NCBI GenBank assembly: GCA_963738185.1
Contig: CAVTVA010000003.1
Span: 434,001-498,000, forward strand
Direction: 5' to 3'
Source of the DNA: AP-15 sp963738185
Lineage (GTDB): Bacteria > Pseudomonadota > Alphaproteobacteria > ATCC43930 > CGMCC-115725
Length of the DNA stretch: 64,000 nucleotides
Below the pieces are notes generated by a model that was not told where the DNA came from, made no database searches, and saw nothing but the letters and a program-made list of their open reading frames with translations. Of the stretch, positions 46,521 to 55,816 are shown piece after piece; the first letter of the stretch is position 1; each line of letters starts with the position of its first letter. The position numbers and the translations under genes are program-made.

Positions 46521-47165
46521 GTGAACAGGATGCTGCTCGCCGGGGTGATCGCCGTCACCGCCGCGGTCGCGATGCCGGCCCTCGCTCAGCCGGCCGAGAA
46601 TGCCGGGACCCCGCAGACCCAGACGCAGACCCAGACCGCTCCGGTCACCGAGCAGGGCCAAGGCGGCAGCGCCCAAGCGGCTCCCCAACAAGCGGCTCCC
46701 GAGCAAGCGGGCGCGGAACAAACCGGCGCGGAGCAGGGCGGCGGCGGCGAAGGGATTCACCGGCACGGCGGATGGGGCGAGGGCGCGCCGATGATGCACC
46801 GCATGATGATGCATCGCATGTGGATGATGCGCGGCGACCCGCAGCAGCGCTGCATTGACCGCCTCGCCTGGCGCGCCGCGCGCCGCGCCTATATCGAGGC
46901 CAAGCTCGGCCTGACCGCGCAGCAGCAGCCGCTGTGGGACAAGGCGCAGATCATCGCGCAGGCCGATCAGCACAAGGAGCGGGTGCTCTGCCAATCGCTG
47001 AAGCCTGGCGAGGAAACAACCGTGCTCGACCGCATGGACCGAGCGGAGCAGTTCCTGTCGGCGCGGCTCGATGCGCTGCGGCAGGCGAAGCCCGCGGTCC
47101 AGGCGCTCTATCAGGCGCTGACCCCGGAGCAGCAGGCGATCATGAACCACCCGTTCCGCCCCTGA
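46521..47165 (+). CDS. Spy/CpxP-like periplasmic protein
   Basis: A 214-residue exported protein starting at GTG 46521, after GGAGG. A signal peptide (LLAGVIAVTAAVAMPALA) is followed by a 45-residue Gln/Ala/Pro/Glu-rich low-complexity stretch (GAEQTGAEQGGGG), a His/Met-rich segment (APMMHRMMMHRMWMM) that could bind metal, and a helical Spy/LTXXQ core (LGLTAQQQPLWDKAQII, and LTPEQQAIM near the end). Family members are periplasmic chaperones or metal sensors. The Met/His tract is larger than in the typical family. Confidence 0.8.
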   Translation: MNRMLLAGVIAVTAAVAMPALAQPAENAGTPQTQTQTQTAPVTEQGQGGSAQAAPQQAAPEQAGAEQTGAEQGGGGEGIHRHGGWGEGAPMMHRMMMHRMWMMRGDPQQRCIDRLAWRAARRAYIEAKLGLTAQQQPLWDKAQIIAQADQHKERVLCQSLKPGEETTVLDRMDRAEQFLSARLDALRQAKPAVQALYQALTPEQQAIMNHPFRP

Positions 47166-47383
47166 ACGGCGCCTATTCCGAGGTGGCCGACAGCCGCCGC
47201 CACACCCGTTTGGTCGGGGTTGTTCGGACATCCATCGGGTTCGGTAAGATGACGGCGAGGCTTTCTGCCGCACTTTCTGCCGCAGCCAACACTTCCGATG
47301 CCCATTGATAATAAGCCCGCGTCGGTTTGTGAGCGCGGTTGCGCCGGGAGATCCGGATCTTTTCGAAAATATCATGCACAAAA

Positions 47384-47611
47384 TTATTGGACGAGTCCTC
47401 TCCTCTGTATCTCTTGTCCTACGGACAAGGCGCGTTGGCACGCGAGCTTGGCATGTTGGCCGTACCCGTCGAGGCAGTCGGCCTTGAGATCTTCAAAGAG
47501 CCGAACGAGCTGCGTATCGCTCGTCCGACGACCGATGTGATTGAAGAAATACCAATACAAGCCTCCGGCCATCAAGGCTGCCACTATAGCAGAAGTTAAA
47601 ATATGTTTCAT
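47384..47611 (-). CDS. Small membrane-anchored hypothetical protein
   Basis: A 75-residue protein with one N-terminal hydrophobic helix (TSAIVAALMAGGLYWYFF) and a charged soluble tail (LVRLFEDLKADCLDGYGQHAKLACQR) with two Cys. ATG at 47611; an upstream GTG at 47620 adds three residues. It lies in a lower-GC patch. No family is recognised. It could be a phage-derived or regulatory small protein; this is unproven. Confidence 0.5.
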   Translation of the reverse strand: MKHILTSAIVAALMAGGLYWYFFNHIGRRTSDTQLVRLFEDLKADCLDGYGQHAKLACQRALSVGQEIQRRGLVQ

Positions 47612-47684
47612 CGAAAACACATTACATTCTTCAATAATATCTAATAATCAACATCACTTGTTTTCAGCTATCTAATTATAATTC

Positions 47685-47927
47685 CTATGTCGAATTGTCG
47701 TCACCCCATTTGCCAGCAAATTCTTGCTTGACTGCAAGAATAACACGCAGGAACTTGAACTTGTTCAATTTATCCAAAGCTGATCCGTACCACTCCCGAG
47801 CAAGCTCGTTTGCACGGCGATCCGCGGCCTCTTTTTCATCAGGTTTCAGCCGTGAATACCAAGTGAGCGCCACGCCCCCGAGAACGATCGCGGATGTCGC
47901 AGTCACGGGAATAAGTGGAAAGACCAT
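47685..47927 (-). CDS. Small single-pass membrane hypothetical protein
   Basis: An 80-residue protein with one N-terminal hydrophobic segment (VTATSAIVLGGVALTWYS) and a Lys/Glu-rich tail (LKPDEKEAADRRANELAREW). It is on the same strand and 73 bases from the previous small gene and has similar lower GC, so they may be transcribed together. There is no recognised family. Confidence 0.5.
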   Translation of the reverse strand: MVFPLIPVTATSAIVLGGVALTWYSRLKPDEKEAADRRANELAREWYGSALDKLNKFKFLRVILAVKQEFAGKWGDDNST

Positions 47928-48226
47928 CTCTCACCTTCCCAGTTGGACGGATGACGCGGGCGGGTCTACTGAATCCACGGCATCGGCTTGCGCCTTGGGA
48001 CATAATCGACGCCACGCGTTAGCAAATGGTTACCGACCAAAATCGCCAAGAAAATCGCGGGGATCGGCCGAGATAACCGGGGGCGAAGCGCGGTCCGCAG
48101 GAAAACTGGGGTTGGGAAGGCCATCAAGGGTCGGCGTCTGAACCGCGGAGCACGCTGGCTTCGGACTGGTGCGAGGCTAATCACCGTGGCATGCTCGCCG
48201 CCTCCTCCCAGCCGACGAGGCCTGCC
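47928..48226. other. Approximately 300-base intergenic region
   Basis: This gap separates the small membrane gene (-) from a VOC gene (+). It probably contains the two divergent promoters, but I could not fix one. Nothing else was recognised. Confidence 0.35.
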
Positions 48227-48598
48227 ATGAAGATCGAGCGCATTGACCATCTGAACCTGACCGTCGCCGATATCGACCGCAGCGTGGAGTTCTACCGCCG
48301 CGTGCTCGGCATGACGGCCGAGACCATCGGCGAGGGCCGCGCGGCGCTCTATTTCGGCCAGCAGAAGATCCATCTTGATGCCGCCGGCGGCGCCATGGCG
48401 ACGGGCGGCGAAAAACGGATGCCGGCGCATATCTGCTTTGTCACCGAGGCGCCGGTCGGCGAGGTCATGGCCCATCTTGAAGAGTGCGGCGTGCCGGTGC
48501 GGATGGGGCCAGGCCCGCGCGCCGGGGCGATCGGCACAATCCAATCGGTCTATATCGACGACCCAGACCGGAACTCGATCGAGATCTCGAGCTACTGA
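48227..48598 (+). CDS. VOC-family (glyoxalase/fosfomycin-resistance-like) protein
   Basis: A 123-residue single-domain vicinal-oxygen-chelate protein. The first metal ligand is His 7 in ERIDHLNLTVADIDR, the second His is in MPAHICFVTEA, and the conserved YIDDPDRNSIEISSY carries the Glu. Length fits FosX-like or glyoxalase-like members. It is not closely related to the VOC pair at 14.8-15.8 kb. It converges with the metallophosphoesterase gene, 18 bases away. Confidence 0.88.
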   Translation: MKIERIDHLNLTVADIDRSVEFYRRVLGMTAETIGEGRAALYFGQQKIHLDAAGGAMATGGEKRMPAHICFVTEAPVGEVMAHLEECGVPVRMGPGPRAGAIGTIQSVYIDDPDRNSIEISSY

Positions 48599-48616
48599 AC
48601 TGGCGGCGCCTGAGGG

Positions 48617-49429
48617 TCATCCGGCCAGAATTTCGCGCAGGTAGAAGCCGACGCCTTTGGCCGCGTCCCATTGGCCGGGGTTGCCGAGCGACACCTCCTC
48701 GAAGCGGGTCCCGTCGCGCCAGTCGGTGCGGCGCACATGGAGGTGCCCGCTGACCGCGGCAACGGCGCGATAGCGGATATGCCAATCGGCGGTGCGCCTG
48801 GTGCCGCACCACGGGGTGAAGCGCGGGATGCGCGGGATGCGGACCAGATCCTCGCGCAACGGATAGTGGCCGACCAGCACCGTCCTTGCCCCGCCCGGCA
48901 GCTCGCGCGCGAGCCGCGCCTCGGTCAGGGCGCAGCGCATCGCGCACCACTCGGCCATGCCGGCGAGCGGCGCCGGGTCAATCAGATCTTCGTCGGCGGC
49001 CACATTGGACAATTCGGCGGCCCAGCGGACGACATCGCCGAGCGCCACCTCGGCCGGCCGGAAGCTGTAATCGTAAAGCGTGCACAGCGGCACGATCACC
49101 TCGCCGCCGGGCGGCCACACCGGGTAGGCGTCCTCGGGCGTCGCGACGCCGAGCCGGCGCGCGGCATCGACCAGGTCAGCATATTTGCGCTGGCTCCCTT
49201 GGCTGGCGGTCACGCGGTTGGTCAGCCACAATTCGTGATTGCCCGGGACCCAGATGAGTTTGGCAAAACGGCCGGCGAGCCAGGCCAAGCTTTCGGCGAA
49301 CAGCTTGGCGCTCTCGCACAGGTCGCCGGCGACAATCAGCCAATCCTCTGGGTAAGACGGGAGTGCCTGAAGCGCCTCGCGGTTGCGCGGCAGTGCGAGA
49401 TGCAGGTCGGAGATCGCCAACAGCCTCAT
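48617..49429 (-). CDS. Metallophosphoesterase (calcineurin-like)
   Basis: A 270-residue phosphoesterase with the full metal-ligand set in order: LAISDLHLA, VAGDLCES, VPGNHELWL, TVLVGHYPL and VSGHLHVRR. ATG 49429 is chosen because the first beta strand starts there; upstream ATG 49441 adds four residues. Members hydrolyse phosphoesters or nucleotides. It begins about 100 bases from the divergent phosphopantetheinyl transferase gene, so a link with the biosynthetic cluster is possible but not required. Confidence 0.9.
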   Translation of the reverse strand: MRLLAISDLHLALPRNREALQALPSYPEDWLIVAGDLCESAKLFAESLAWLAGRFAKLIWVPGNHELWLTNRVTASQGSQRKYADLVDAARRLGVATPEDAYPVWPPGGEVIVPLCTLYDYSFRPAEVALGDVVRWAAELSNVAADEDLIDPAPLAGMAEWCAMRCALTEARLARELPGGARTVLVGHYPLREDLVRIPRIPRFTPWCGTRRTADWHIRYRAVAAVSGHLHVRRTDWRDGTRFEEVSLGNPGQWDAAKGVGFYLREILAG

Positions 49430-49532
49430 GCCCGTCCGCATAGCCCGAACACCGCCCCCCGGCAAGCGCCAGCGGCTTCCGGCGCTGCCGCCGGCGGCCT
49501 ATCTTCTGGCGGCGGGCAATTCCGGCGGGCTG

Positions 49533-50285
49533 ATGGCAAGCACCACTCTCGTGCAGCTGTGGACGATGCGGGTCGAGCGGCTCGACGAGGCGGCGGTGGC
49601 GCCGTGGCTGGCGATGCTCGACGAGGATGAGCGAAAGCGGGCCGCGCGCTTTGTCTTCCCCCGTCACCGGGTGCAGTTCATCGCCGCGCATGCGCTGTTG
49701 CGCACAGCGCTCGGCCGGCTGTGCGGCCGACCGCCCGCGGCGTGGCGATTTGTCGCCGATGCGCATGGCAAGCCCTCGGCCTGGCTCGAGGACGCGGCCG
49801 TCCCGGTCTCGTTCAACCTGTCGCATACCGAGGGGATGGTCGGCCTCGCCGCCACGCGCGGCGCCGGGTGGTCCGTCGGCTTCGACCTCGAGCCGCTTGC
49901 CCGCAAGGTCGAGCTTGGGGTCGCCGACCGCTTTTTCGCGCCCGATGAGGTCGCCTGGCTCGGCAGCCTCGCCGAGGAGGCGCGGGCCGAAGGGTTCCTG
50001 CGGCTGTGGACCTTGAAGGAGGCGTTTATCAAGGCGACCGGCAAGGGGCTGACGCAGGACCTGGCCGCATTCTCGTTCGATCCGCTGCCGCCGCGCATCC
50101 GCTTTACCCCGGGCCTGCCGGAGCGCGAAAGCGATTGGCGGTTCGAGCAGCGGGTGCTCGATGGCGGTTTTGTCGCGGCAATCGGGCTGCGCGCCGGGTC
50201 TGCGCCGGTCGAGGCGCGATGGATGGCGATCGACCCCCGTGACCTCGCCGCGGACCGGCTGCGGCCGGCTCAAAAGAACTGGTAG
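49533..50285 (+). CDS. Sfp-type 4'-phosphopantetheinyl transferase
   Basis: A 250-residue enzyme that transfers phosphopantetheine from CoA to carrier proteins, needed by the ACP and megasynthase downstream. Key residues are the metal ligands D118 and E120 in the GFDLEPL motif and the WTLKEAFIKATGKGL motif (W159, KE162-163). The N-terminus has the paired-domain pattern (DEDERKRAARFVFPRHRVQFI). Its last 16 bases overlap the convergent MBOAT gene. Presence in the cluster argues that these carrier proteins are activated locally. Confidence 0.93.
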   Translation: MASTTLVQLWTMRVERLDEAAVAPWLAMLDEDERKRAARFVFPRHRVQFIAAHALLRTALGRLCGRPPAAWRFVADAHGKPSAWLEDAAVPVSFNLSHTEGMVGLAATRGAGWSVGFDLEPLARKVELGVADRFFAPDEVAWLGSLAEEARAEGFLRLWTLKEAFIKATGKGLTQDLAAFSFDPLPPRIRFTPGLPERESDWRFEQRVLDGGFVAAIGLRAGSAPVEARWMAIDPRDLAADRLRPAQKNW

Positions 50286-51679
50286 ATCAGCGGCGGCGCG
50301 GCACCATGCAGGACCGCGATATACGCCGCGATCGCCAGGAGTGCGGCGCCGTGCAGCAGCACTGGCGGAAGGCGCGGTGGCGCCGCGCTGCTTTTCCCGA
50401 CCGTTGTGGCGGCTGCGGTCAGCACCAGCACGGCAAGGAACACCAGCCCCGCTGTCGCCGCCCAGTCGCCGATCGCCACCCAGTCGCCGATCGCCGCCGG
50501 CGCGCGCGGCACCCAGAAGAAGCCGAGCGCCAGCACAAAATAACTGACGGCGAGCCCGCGTGAGATCGCGACATAGGCCGGGCGTTTTGCCAACTGGGCA
50601 TAGCCCCGCCGGCCGCGCATCCGCTGCATCGCGGTCTGATAAAGCTTGTCGCCGCTGACCCCGGCGCCGAGGCACAGGCCGTATAGGACGAAACGGATCG
50701 TCGTGCCGTGCCATAGCCCCATCGCCAGAAACGTGACAAAAAAGCCGGCAGCACCGAGGAACGGCACGATGCGCGGGCGGTTGGCGACGGCGATCAGCTC
50801 TTTTGTCAACGGATTGAACAAATAGAGCTTGAACCAGTCGGACAGGCTGATGTGCCAGCGCGACCACAGATCGAGAAAATTGGCGCTTGAATAGGGATGG
50901 TCGAAATTCTCCGGCAAATCAAAATCAAAGAGGCCGGCAAAGCCGCGCGCCACATCGGTGTAGCCGGAGAAGCTGACGTAGAGATAGGCAGCGAACAGAA
51001 CAAAAGCCGTGGCCTGGCGCGGCGCATCGACCGCCGAGAAGCCGCCCGCGCTCCAGCGGAAGCCGGCGAAGAACAGCCCAGCCAGAACGACGAATTTGAA
51101 ATATCCGCGGATAATTTGGTAAAGCGCCGCGCGCGGCAGCGGGTCGATCGGCGCCGGCGCCAAGCGCGCCAGCTCGACCGAGAAATCCTGCATGCGCTGG
51201 ATCGGGCCGGCGAGGAAGGTCGGGAAAAAGCACAGATAGCAGACATAGTCGCGCAGGCCGATGCCGCCCGGCAATTCGTCGCCATGCGCATCGACGATCA
51301 GGTGGATGATCCGAAACATGATGTAGGAGAGGCCGATCGTGCGGCCGAGCGCCACGCCAGGGAGCCAAGCCGTGCCTGGCGCCAGCTGCCGCGTCAGCAC
51401 AAACTCGGCGACGATCGCAGCCACCGCGGCGGCGAGCAGCAGCCCCTTTTTGCAGAAGGCGACGGCCTTGATAAAAACCCAGCCCGAGCCCGCCATGACC
51501 AAGAGGCAGGCTGCGTCCAGCCACGAGGCGGTGACGACGATGGCAAAGGCGAGGCTGGCGATGGTCAGGATCTGAGCGCGCCGCACCCGCAGCCGTTCGA
51601 TGCGCAACAGCAACGCGGTGCCGATCGCAATCAGCAGAAACGGCGCCGAGGCGACGCCGGTGATCGTCGCCGGGCCCAT
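50270..51679 (-). CDS. MBOAT-family membrane O-acyltransferase
   Basis: A 469-residue polytopic protein with about ten hydrophobic segments. Catalytic-type motifs are visible: LWSRWHISLSDWFKLYLFNP in the middle and the invariant His in AMGLWHGTTIRFVLYG. DltB/AlgI relatives transfer acyl groups across membranes to sugars, polymers or carrier-linked substrates. A tandem repeat IGDWVAIGDW occurs near the C-terminus. It is last in a minus-strand operon with the radical SAM and MaoC-like genes. It may acylate the cluster product or an envelope polymer. Confidence 0.88.
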   Translation of the reverse strand: MGPATITGVASAPFLLIAIGTALLLRIERLRVRRAQILTIASLAFAIVVTASWLDAACLLVMAGSGWVFIKAVAFCKKGLLLAAAVAAIVAEFVLTRQLAPGTAWLPGVALGRTIGLSYIMFRIIHLIVDAHGDELPGGIGLRDYVCYLCFFPTFLAGPIQRMQDFSVELARLAPAPIDPLPRAALYQIIRGYFKFVVLAGLFFAGFRWSAGGFSAVDAPRQATAFVLFAAYLYVSFSGYTDVARGFAGLFDFDLPENFDHPYSSANFLDLWSRWHISLSDWFKLYLFNPLTKELIAVANRPRIVPFLGAAGFFVTFLAMGLWHGTTIRFVLYGLCLGAGVSGDKLYQTAMQRMRGRRGYAQLAKRPAYVAISRGLAVSYFVLALGFFWVPRAPAAIGDWVAIGDWAATAGLVFLAVLVLTAAATTVGKSSAAPPRLPPVLLHGAALLAIAAYIAVLHGAAPPLIYQFF

Positions 51680-51719
51680 CAGCGATTCGCCGAGCGCCGG
51701 CCGGCCGGCCGCCCGCGGG

Positions 51720-53345
51720 TCACTCGGCTGCGGGACGCTCCGCCTCGGGCGCCGCCCACGAGGTCGCCCGGCTGGCCTCGGCCAGCTGCCGCTTGGTCAA
51801 ATCGTTGATCTCGCCCTGAAGCCGCTCGATCGCGCCGAAATCATAGCCCTGGTCATAGAGATAGACCATGTACCAAAGGCTGGTGTCGGGATCGATGTGG
51901 GTGCTGGTGCCGACCGAGCGGAAAATGTCGAGCTTGATCTGCGCCGCCTCCTCGTGGGTCATCGTCGCGTGCGACCACTTGCCGCCGCTGCCAGTCAACC
52001 CGTACTCCTCGCGCCGCTCATGCACCGAAGTATGCGGCATGTAGAAGAATTCTTTGAGTGAATAGAATCGCACGCCGTTGTTGCGGATGAAATCGAGGTT
52101 TTCCTGGATCGTCGCCGCGGTCTCGCCCGGAAAGCCGAGCACGAACGCAGCGAGGTACGGAATATCGTATTTGTTCAGCAGGTTGACGCCGCGGGCGAAC
52201 TGGCTCGCCGTGGCCCGCTTGTTCATGTTTTTCAGCACCGTGTCGCTGGCCGATTCGATGCCGAGATAAACCCCGCGGCAGCCGGATTCCTTCATCATCC
52301 GCACGATCTCGTCATCGACATACTGCACGCGCAGAAACGAAAACCATTCGAACCGGTATTCGGCAAAAATCTTGATCAGCTCGCGAAAGCGGTGCGGCGG
52401 CACGTTGAAGGTGTCGTCGATAAAGACGACGCGGTCGATGCCCGGGATCTGCATGACCGAGTCGAGATGCGCCCGGACATGCTCGGACTGCACCGTCATC
52501 CATGGGCCGGCGGTGGTCGGGTACGAGCAGAACGCGCAGGCGAACGGGCAACCGGAGGCGGTGCGCAGCTGGATCGTGCGGTTGAGGAACGGCAGATCGT
52601 GCGTGTGCCAAGTCGGCGGGCAATCGCCGAGCGACAACAGCGGCTCGTGCCAGCGCTTGCCGCCGGGGGCGAAATCGCCGCTCGCGAGCGGGCCCTCGAT
52701 CCGGGCAAGGTTGCTGACCCCGGCGCAGTCGCCGTTGCCGCGGCGCGCGGTCAACAGGTCGCGCAGATCGGTTTCGGAGTTGAAGGCATGAAGAACATAG
52801 CGGATGCCGAGCCGGCGCATGCGCTGGGCGAAGGACGCCGGCTCGCCGTTGATGGTTTCGGCATTGGCGAATGCGCCGCCGAGCACGATGTCCATCTCCG
52901 GATCGAACCCGCGCAGGCGCCGCGCGATATTGCCGATCTCTTTCCAGGACAGATAAAAGGTTGAGGAGATGCCGACCAGCGGCGGCTTGCGGCTGGCGTT
53001 ATAGGCCTCGCAGAACCAGTCCCATTCGGCGTCGAGATTGTTGATCACCCGGACGCGAAAGCCGAACTGCGCCAGATAGTTGATCAGGTGGACGCCGGCC
53101 ATCGACGGCAGGTTCCAGATGTTCAGCATCCCGCGCCGCTCGGGGTAGTCGGCTTCGTCAAAAAACTTGCCGAATTTGCGGTGGTTCAGATAATCGAGGT
53201 GAGAGCGGAAGCCGCCCTGGTAATGCACCATCCGCGGATAGACCATCGGCTTGTAGAGCTCGAGCCGGTCGAGCGGCAGCTTGCCGAAAGTGTCGTAATC
53301 GACCACGTTCGACTGGGTGACGAGGATCAGGTCGAGATCATGCAT
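51720..53345 (-). CDS. B12-binding-domain radical SAM protein
   Basis: A 541-residue enzyme. The N-terminal 200 residues have a B12-binding-like Rossmann part (GVHLINYLAQFGFRVRVIN, DIVLGGAFANAE) without an obvious DxHxxG cobalt ligand. The radical SAM cluster is CPFACAFC (CX3CX2C) near residue 270, followed by IDDTFNVPPHRF and FSFLRVQYVDDEIVRMMKES. A cluster-specific C-terminal domain completes it. Class B members methylate unactivated carbons or rearrange skeletons. Its start overlaps the MaoC-like gene by eight bases. It may tailor the polyketide/peptide product. Confidence 0.87.
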   Translation of the reverse strand: MHDLDLILVTQSNVVDYDTFGKLPLDRLELYKPMVYPRMVHYQGGFRSHLDYLNHRKFGKFFDEADYPERRGMLNIWNLPSMAGVHLINYLAQFGFRVRVINNLDAEWDWFCEAYNASRKPPLVGISSTFYLSWKEIGNIARRLRGFDPEMDIVLGGAFANAETINGEPASFAQRMRRLGIRYVLHAFNSETDLRDLLTARRGNGDCAGVSNLARIEGPLASGDFAPGGKRWHEPLLSLGDCPPTWHTHDLPFLNRTIQLRTASGCPFACAFCSYPTTAGPWMTVQSEHVRAHLDSVMQIPGIDRVVFIDDTFNVPPHRFRELIKIFAEYRFEWFSFLRVQYVDDEIVRMMKESGCRGVYLGIESASDTVLKNMNKRATASQFARGVNLLNKYDIPYLAAFVLGFPGETAATIQENLDFIRNNGVRFYSLKEFFYMPHTSVHERREEYGLTGSGGKWSHATMTHEEAAQIKLDIFRSVGTSTHIDPDTSLWYMVYLYDQGYDFGAIERLQGEINDLTKRQLAEASRATSWAAPEAERPAAE

Positions 53346-53784
53346 CGCACCGTTCCTCGATAAAGCCGACAGTCAGCTTGCCGCGCGCGAGCGGCGAGAG
53401 CTTCCCGGCATCGGTTATCCGAACGCCGATCACCGCCGAGCGCACCGCCTCGGAGATCTGCTCCACGGTGCCGGTCACCCTGACCCGGGTCCCCGGCACG
53501 ACCGGCGCCGCGAACGACATCTCCATCTTAAGCAGCAATGCGTTGCGCCCGGGCAGGCTCATGCCGACGAGCCGCGATGCCAGGGCCACAAGATAGGCGC
53601 CATGCACCAGCCGGTCGTCAAAGCCGCGCCGCCGCGCGAACCCGGCATCGATATGCAATGGGCTCGCATCGCCGCTGAGCGCCGCAAAGCGATCGATGTC
53701 CGCCTCGCCGACAACTGTCTCGAATTCGCAGCGCTGGCCGATCGCCAGGTCTTCGAGCGCGAGCGCTGCGGCGACGGAATTCAT
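53338..53784 (-). CDS. MaoC-like (R)-specific hydratase/dehydratase-type hot-dog protein
   Basis: A 148-residue hot-dog-fold protein with the hydratase-type pattern FAALSGDASPLHIDAGFARR and the FDDRLVHGAYLVALASRLVG helix with conserved His. A second core VRVTGTVEQISEAV follows. Family members hydrate enoyl-CoA or act on beta-hydroxyacyl carriers. It overlaps the radical SAM gene by eight bases and starts about 140 bases from the divergent FkbH-like gene. In this cluster it may supply or adjust an acyl-ACP intermediate. Confidence 0.82.
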   Translation of the reverse strand: MNSVAAALALEDLAIGQRCEFETVVGEADIDRFAALSGDASPLHIDAGFARRRGFDDRLVHGAYLVALASRLVGMSLPGRNALLLKMEMSFAAPVVPGTRVRVTGTVEQISEAVRSAVIGVRITDAGKLSPLARGKLTVGFIEERCDA

Positions 53785-53923
53785 AAAGGCGATCACCTCG
53801 GCTGATTTCCCGACGCTGCCACAGCGGCCCAGGGCAATCAAGCGCAACGCCGATGTAGATTGGCGCTGGCGCGGCGCGGAGCGAGCCACTATCCTGGCGC
53901 GGCATCGCCACCGGGGGGTCCGA

Positions 53924-55816
53924 TTGTCCGCCACGAACGGGGCGTGGTCCAGGGATGGCGTGTCCCGCGCCAAAGCCGAAGCCTGCGCCGGCAACCATCA
54001 GGCGGCGTTTGCACTGTTGCGCGACCTGATCGCGCCCGAGGACAGCTTTATCGACCAAAACCGGGTCGCGCGCGCGCTCGCGGCGATCGATCTGGTAGCC
54101 GCCGGCCTGCGCCCGTTGCGTCTGGCGCTGGTCGCCGGCAGCACGGTCGATCATTTCGCCGGGGTGCTGCGCTTTTGGCTGGCCCGCGCCGGCTTCGCCG
54201 CCGAGCTGACGGTCACCCCATTCGACACAACGGTGCAGTCGGTGCTCGACCGCGACAGCCCGCTTTACCAGTCGGCGCCCGATATCGTGTGGCTGTTCGG
54301 CACCTTCCGCGATGTCGATATCGCCGTGACGCCTGACGCCGAGGCCGCGGCGGCCGATATCGCCGTTGAGCGGGCGGTAGCGGCGCGGCGCGCGCTGTGG
54401 GCGACCCTGCGCGAGCGCCTGCCGGCGCTGGTAATCGAGAACAATGCGGACATCCCGGCCGAGGACGCGTTTGGCAACCTCGCCGGCGCCGCTCCTTGGG
54501 GCCAGCGCACCCTGCTACGCCGCTACAATGCCGAGCTTGCCGCCGCGGCAGTGCCGGGCACGGTCATCTTCGATCTCGACCATATTGCCGGCCTCTACGG
54601 CAAGCGCCGCTGGAGCGACCCGCGATACTGGTTTCATTCGCGCCATGCCTTTGCGCTCGACGCTTCGGGCCTGGTCGCGCATGCGGCCTCGCGCCTGATC
54701 GCCGGGGCGCGCGGCCTCGCCAAGAAATGCCTGGTGCTCGATCTCGACAATACTTTGTGGGGCGGTATCATCGGCGATGACGGGCTCGACGGGATAGCGC
54801 TCGGCGGCAGCGCCGAAGGCGAGGCGTTCGTCGCCTTTCAGCATTTTGTCAAGGCGCTGAAGGAACGCGGCGTGATCCTGGCGGCGTGCAGCAAAAACGA
54901 CCCGACGATCGCCGAGGCAGTGTTCCGCGATCATCCGGACAGCGTCTTGCGGCTCGACGATTTCGCGGTGTTCAGCGCGCATTGGGGCAACAAGGCGGAT
55001 CATCTGTGCAACATTGCCGAGCGGCTCAACATCGGGCTCGACGCGATCGTGTTCGCCGACGACAACCCGGTCGAGCGCGACATCGTGCGGCGCCACCTGC
55101 CGCAGGTCGAGGTCATCGAGATGCCCGAGGACCCGGCGTTGTTCCCTGCGGCGTTGGCCGCCTCGGGGTGGTTCGAGACCACCGCGTTCTCGGCCGAGGA
55201 TCGCGAGCGCGGCCGTTATTACGCCGAAAATGCCCGGCGCGACGCCGCCCGCGACAGCTTTGTCGATATGGATGCCTATCTGCGCAGCCTGGGGATGACC
55301 GCACGCGTCGGCGGCGCCGATCCGCTGCACCTGCCGCGCATCGCCCAGCTGATCAATAAGAGCAACCAATTCCACCTGACCGGCACGCGCTACGGCGAGC
55401 CCGAGCTCGCTGCGCTGGCGGAACGGCCCGGCTGTTTTGTGCGCCACATCCGGCTGCGCGACCGGTTTGGCGACAATGGCCTGATCGCCTGCCTGGTATT
55501 GCGCCGAGAGGGCAGGGCGCTGCGCATCGACACCTGGGTCATGAGCTGCCGGGTGCTTGGCCGCTCGGTCGAGGAGTTTATCGTCAACGAGGTTCGCGCG
55601 ATCGCTTTGGCCAATGGCTGCGAGCGGATCGTCGGCCGTTATGTCCGCTCGCCGCGCAACGGGCTGGTCGCCGGTCTTTACGACCGCCTCGGCTTTATGC
55701 TCGAAGCCGAAAAACCGGGCGAGACGGTATGGGCGCACCCGATCGCTCCGGGTGAAACGCCTTGGACGAGCTGGGTGAAAGCGGCGCCCGTGCCCGTGGA
55801 GGCATCTGATGGCTGA
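53924..55816 (+). CDS. FkbH-like HAD-IIIC phosphatase/glyceryl-ACP transferase with GNAT-like C-terminus
   Basis: About 630 residues. The central HAD motif DLDNTLWGGIIGDDG has the DxDxT nucleophile; LAACSKNDPTIAEAVFRDHP and VFADDNPVERDIVRRHLP follow, as in FkbH. The C-terminal 170 residues look like a GNAT domain (RHIRLRDRFGDNGLIACLVL, CRVLGRSVEEFIVNEV). Family knowledge: FkbH enzymes take 1,3-bisphosphoglycerate, lose phosphate and load a D-3-phosphoglyceryl-derived glyceryl unit on an ACP. The next gene is a free ACP. The start is uncertain: TTG 53924 is used, GTG 53960 is an alternative, and an upstream ATG at 53696 would overlap the MaoC gene. Confidence 0.88.
   Translation: MSATNGAWSRDGVSRAKAEACAGNHQAAFALLRDLIAPEDSFIDQNRVARALAAIDLVAAGLRPLRLALVAGSTVDHFAGVLRFWLARAGFAAELTVTPFDTTVQSVLDRDSPLYQSAPDIVWLFGTFRDVDIAVTPDAEAAAADIAVERAVAARRALWATLRERLPALVIENNADIPAEDAFGNLAGAAPWGQRTLLRRYNAELAAAAVPGTVIFDLDHIAGLYGKRRWSDPRYWFHSRHAFALDASGLVAHAASRLIAGARGLAKKCLVLDLDNTLWGGIIGDDGLDGIALGGSAEGEAFVAFQHFVKALKERGVILAACSKNDPTIAEAVFRDHPDSVLRLDDFAVFSAHWGNKADHLCNIAERLNIGLDAIVFADDNPVERDIVRRHLPQVEVIEMPEDPALFPAALAASGWFETTAFSAEDRERGRYYAENARRDAARDSFVDMDAYLRSLGMTARVGGADPLHLPRIAQLINKSNQFHLTGTRYGEPELAALAERPGCFVRHIRLRDRFGDNGLIACLVLRREGRALRIDTWVMSCRVLGRSVEEFIVNEVRAIALANGCERIVGRYVRSPRNGLVAGLYDRLGFMLEAEKPGETVWAHPIAPGETPWTSWVKAAPVPVEASDG

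Noticed and set aside
53696..53924. Earlier ATG for the FkbH-like gene
   Set aside because: It overlaps the divergent MaoC gene by about 90 bases, and the extra residues are not FkbH-like.
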